This document shows, piece by piece, positions 5,226 through 7,248 of a stretch of 7,248 bases of DNA. The number at the start of each line of letters is the position of its first letter. The stretch's first letter is position 1. The DNA lies in the NCBI GenBank assembly GCA_027618625.1, contig JAQCER010000154.1, positions 1-7,248 of the forward strand. The letters run 5' to 3'. Source of the DNA: Verrucomicrobiota bacterium. Lineage in GTDB: Bacteria > Verrucomicrobiota > Verrucomicrobiia > Verrucomicrobiales > DEV007. The notes beneath the pieces are model-generated. The model had not been told where the DNA came from. It did not search any database and saw nothing but the letters and a program-made list of their open reading frames with translations. The translations under genes and the position numbers were made by a program.

Positions 5226-7248
5226 CCAACTCCGACTCTGCGAGCTGACGGCCCATGCGCCGGCCAGCCACACGGCTCGGCCAAAGGTGGCTCCACTCTC
5301 CCTCAATCGGAGCAGCTCGTCCCGCTGAGTTTTCCACATGGCGGCATCGGGTCGCTCGGTCGTGAACACATTGCCATAAAACTTCGCCACGAAGTCGGGA
5401 GCATACTGATCAGATAGTGGCCAGAGCGTCATCGCAATGTGCTGTGCTCCGGCAGCAAAGAACCCGCGCTGCAGTCCGATAACTCCTTCGCCGGAAACCT
5501 GCTCGCCGCGGCCGGTGCTGCATGCGGAAAGCGTCACCAGCCAGGTCTCACCAAGCTCCAGCTCGGCAATTTCTTTGGTGAAAAGGATATTGTCCTCCGC
5601 TGGGTCAGGGAGGTTTCCGTTCTTCAAACCGTTGATCAAAGGATCGACCCTGCCAACGATGATTCCGGTTCGTTCCAGTGAAGACGTGCGATCTAGCGTA
5701 GGCCGCTTTCCTTCGGGCTTGCCGGGCTCTTCCTGCAGGACGAAGGCGTGACTGGCGATGTGCAGGATGCGAGGCGAGCGGACACGAGCGCGAATGGCCC
5801 GCTCATCCATCGCGTCGATCTCCGTTTCCAATGGCATCGCCGCGGTCTCGAAAACGCCGTGAAGCGATTCCATCTCGCGTTTGATTCCCGGCAGGTCGCC
5901 CATGTCGCGCAGTGCATCAATGAGCGAGAGCGTGTAGGGCGGCGTCCACTTCAGTGCCGCGCCTTCTGCTGCCCCAGCAGCGCCGAACACTGCTTCGCCA
6001 CAGGCCAGGCTGGCTCCGGATTTGCGCGCTATCGTCTTCATGGCGACATCACGAACCGTTGTGAAGAAACTTATGGGTACAGGCTTCTCGCAAAGCATCG
6101 TCTCGCCATCCAGCAACGCAGCGAACGGAATCGCAGAGACGATCCCGTCCGGACAAACGGCCACGTGATCGACGTCCGGCCCCAGGCGATCGGCAATCGG
6201 CTTCCAGATCAGATCGTGGATGCGTCGCATGACTGGCTCCAGTTTTCGCAACGGAAGTGGAGGGCTCTTGCCATCGTCCACCGCCTGCTCGAATGCCATG
6301 TGCGCAAAAAGCGAATCGACCAGTCCGCGCAGTTGCGTTTCGGTAGCCAGGCGGCACCAGACCGGCGGCATTCCCGGTGCATAGATGGCGGCGCCATAGC
6401 TCGCAGTCCACTCGCCGGACGTCTCCTCGTACTCAATATAGCGCACATAACCGATGGTCACCGTTCCGTCAGGAATCGGCGGCACTGGAACTTCGTCCCT
6501 GAGCGATTCGAGAACGAGTCCCTGCGTTTGCCCGAGGCGTTCCGCAATCAATTGCGGATTACCGATCGCGCATGTCAGTGACATCAAGTCGATGTTCTTT
6601 CGATAGGCAATCTGTTGTTCCTCGGTTCCCGATTCCAGAGCCCGCCGCATCAGGTCTCTAGCCGATGAAAACGCCTGGTCTGCGCGCATCATCGCCGCAC
6701 CTCGATCGCCCTTTGCCAACGCGATCGAGCCGAGGCCTTGTCGGATTTCAATGGTCAGTGGGTTTTGTTCGCCGAGGTGTTCGAGAGCGCGGCCCTCAGC
6801 CTCATCGAATACGGCATTTGCCTCCTCCAGATTTCGATTCGACAGGTGCAGGTAGCCAAGCCCGGACAGGCTGGTGAGAAGCTCTGGATCGGTGGTCTTC
6901 CCAGCATCCATGCGCAAATCGATCGCATGCTGGAAGTGTGCTGCCGCTGCGTCGGCATCTCCGCGCTGCATGTCGACGTTCGCGAGATTGTTGAGAATCG
7001 CAGCGGCTCCGGCAGGGTCACCGCGTCCTTCGTAGTAGCCTAACACAGCGACGTAGCGATCGCGCGCTTCATCCAGCCGACCGGAGCGAAACAGCGCCGA
7101 CGCCTGATCACTGCGGATACCGGCGACCTGCCCGGAATCCTCACCCCACAGTTTGATCGCTGCTCCTTCTGCCCGTCCATGATGATCGAGCGCCTCCGCG
7201 TAACTCCCGATGGTATGAAAGAAACGCCCCAGCGCACTGTGACAGAGG
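5223..7248 (-). CDS. TPR-CHAT protein (caspase-like protease domain), N-terminus beyond window
   Basis: The minus-strand frame is open from the window edge to TGA at 5223, giving 674 visible residues; a GTG at 7046 is merely internal, because the TPR pattern continues upstream of it in frame (YAEALDHHGRAEGAAIKLWG, then GRLDEARDRYVAVLGYYEGR). Tetratricopeptide repeats fill about 7248-6600, for example AAAILNNLANVDMQRGDAD at about 7004-6948 and LSGLGYLHLSNRNLEEANAV at about 6869-6810. A linker leads to the CHAT domain (about 6480-5250), with DHVAVCPDGIVSAIPFAALL, the catalytic His in HIASHAF (codon 5750-5748) and the catalytic Cys in LVTLSACSTGRGE (codon 5522-5520), followed by GVIGLQRGFFAAGAQHIAMT. 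CHAT domains are caspase/separase-like (clan CD) cysteine peptidases. Both dyad residues are intact, so activity is plausible. No signal peptide can be judged. TPRs usually bind partners or sense substrates; the target is unknown. The gene converges on the haemagglutinin-like gene with a 14-base gap. Confidence 0.93.
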   Translation of the reverse strand, partial: LCHSALGRFFHTIGSYAEALDHHGRAEGAAIKLWGEDSGQVAGIRSDQASALFRSGRLDEARDRYVAVLGYYEGRGDPAGAAAILNNLANVDMQRGDADAAAAHFQHAIDLRMDAGKTTDPELLTSLSGLGYLHLSNRNLEEANAVFDEAEGRALEHLGEQNPLTIEIRQGLGSIALAKGDRGAAMMRADQAFSSARDLMRRALESGTEEQQIAYRKNIDLMSLTCAIGNPQLIAERLGQTQGLVLESLRDEVPVPPIPDGTVTIGYVRYIEYEETSGEWTASYGAAIYAPGMPPVWCRLATETQLRGLVDSLFAHMAFEQAVDDGKSPPLPLRKLEPVMRRIHDLIWKPIADRLGPDVDHVAVCPDGIVSAIPFAALLDGETMLCEKPVPISFFTTVRDVAMKTIARKSGASLACGEAVFGAAGAAEGAALKWTPPYTLSLIDALRDMGDLPGIKREMESLHGVFETAAMPLETEIDAMDERAIRARVRSPRILHIASHAFVLQEEPGKPEGKRPTLDRTSSLERTGIIVGRVDPLINGLKNGNLPDPAEDNILFTKEIAELELGETWLVTLSACSTGRGEQVSGEGVIGLQRGFFAAGAQHIAMTLWPLSDQYAPDFVAKFYGNVFTTERPDAAMWKTQRDELLRLRESGATFGRAVWLAGAWAVSSQSRSW

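Noticed and set aside
5748..6581. 277-codon + strand frame within the CHAT gene
   Set aside because: It is entirely antisense to the clearly coding CHAT domain, lacks family features and is rich in His/Arg as expected of a GC-rich shadow frame.
1..7248. CRISPR array, tRNA or rRNA
   Set aside because: No regularly spaced repeats, cloverleaf or rRNA-like segments were seen on either strand.

Overview
The window reads as a piece of a GC-rich bacterial chromosome with three parts: the 3' end of a peptide natural-product (RiPP) precursor gene, a compact four-gene mobile element built around a large serine recombinase, and a convergent pair made of an exported filamentous-haemagglutinin-like protein and a TPR-CHAT (caspase-like) protein. 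I recognise this combination from soil Acidobacteriota of the Solibacter/Bryobacter type, where NHLP-type precursors, CHAT proteins and short haemagglutinin-like exoproteins are common. No rRNA or other taxonomic marker is present, so the assignment is only a guess.

Left edge (1-364): the visible 90 residues on the + strand are the end of a nitrile-hydratase-like leader peptide (NHLP) precursor, with a double-glycine cleavage site and a 25-residue core, followed by a strong Rho-independent terminator. The enzymes that would modify and export the peptide are not in the window.

Middle (about 365-3990): four genes run on the minus strand in the order DUF5372-like small protein, helix-turn-helix protein, about 110-residue protein, and a 681-residue serine recombinase with a zinc ribbon and an extra C-terminal helix-turn-helix. 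Gene order and content match the y4bD-y4bC-y4bB-y4bA type of cluster known from rhizobial plasmids. The helix-turn-helix gene carries a one-base frameshift; restoring it gives a stop two bases before the next start codon. A minus-strand promoter with a 17-bp palindrome over its -10 box lies in front of that gene, in an A+T-rich stretch that also holds two kinds of short repeat. The element sits between the RiPP gene and the haemagglutinin gene; its exact ends are not resolved.

Right part (3991-7248): a 405-residue secreted protein with a degenerate two-partner-secretion (TPS) domain (+ strand) converges on a TPR-CHAT protein (minus strand, N-terminus outside the window) with an intact His/Cys dyad. 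Only 14 bases separate the two genes, and an 8-bp inverted repeat takes in both stop codons. One hypothesis is that the CHAT protein is a protease or scaffold acting on, or together with, the exported protein. The sequence shows only proximity and intact catalytic residues, not a functional link.
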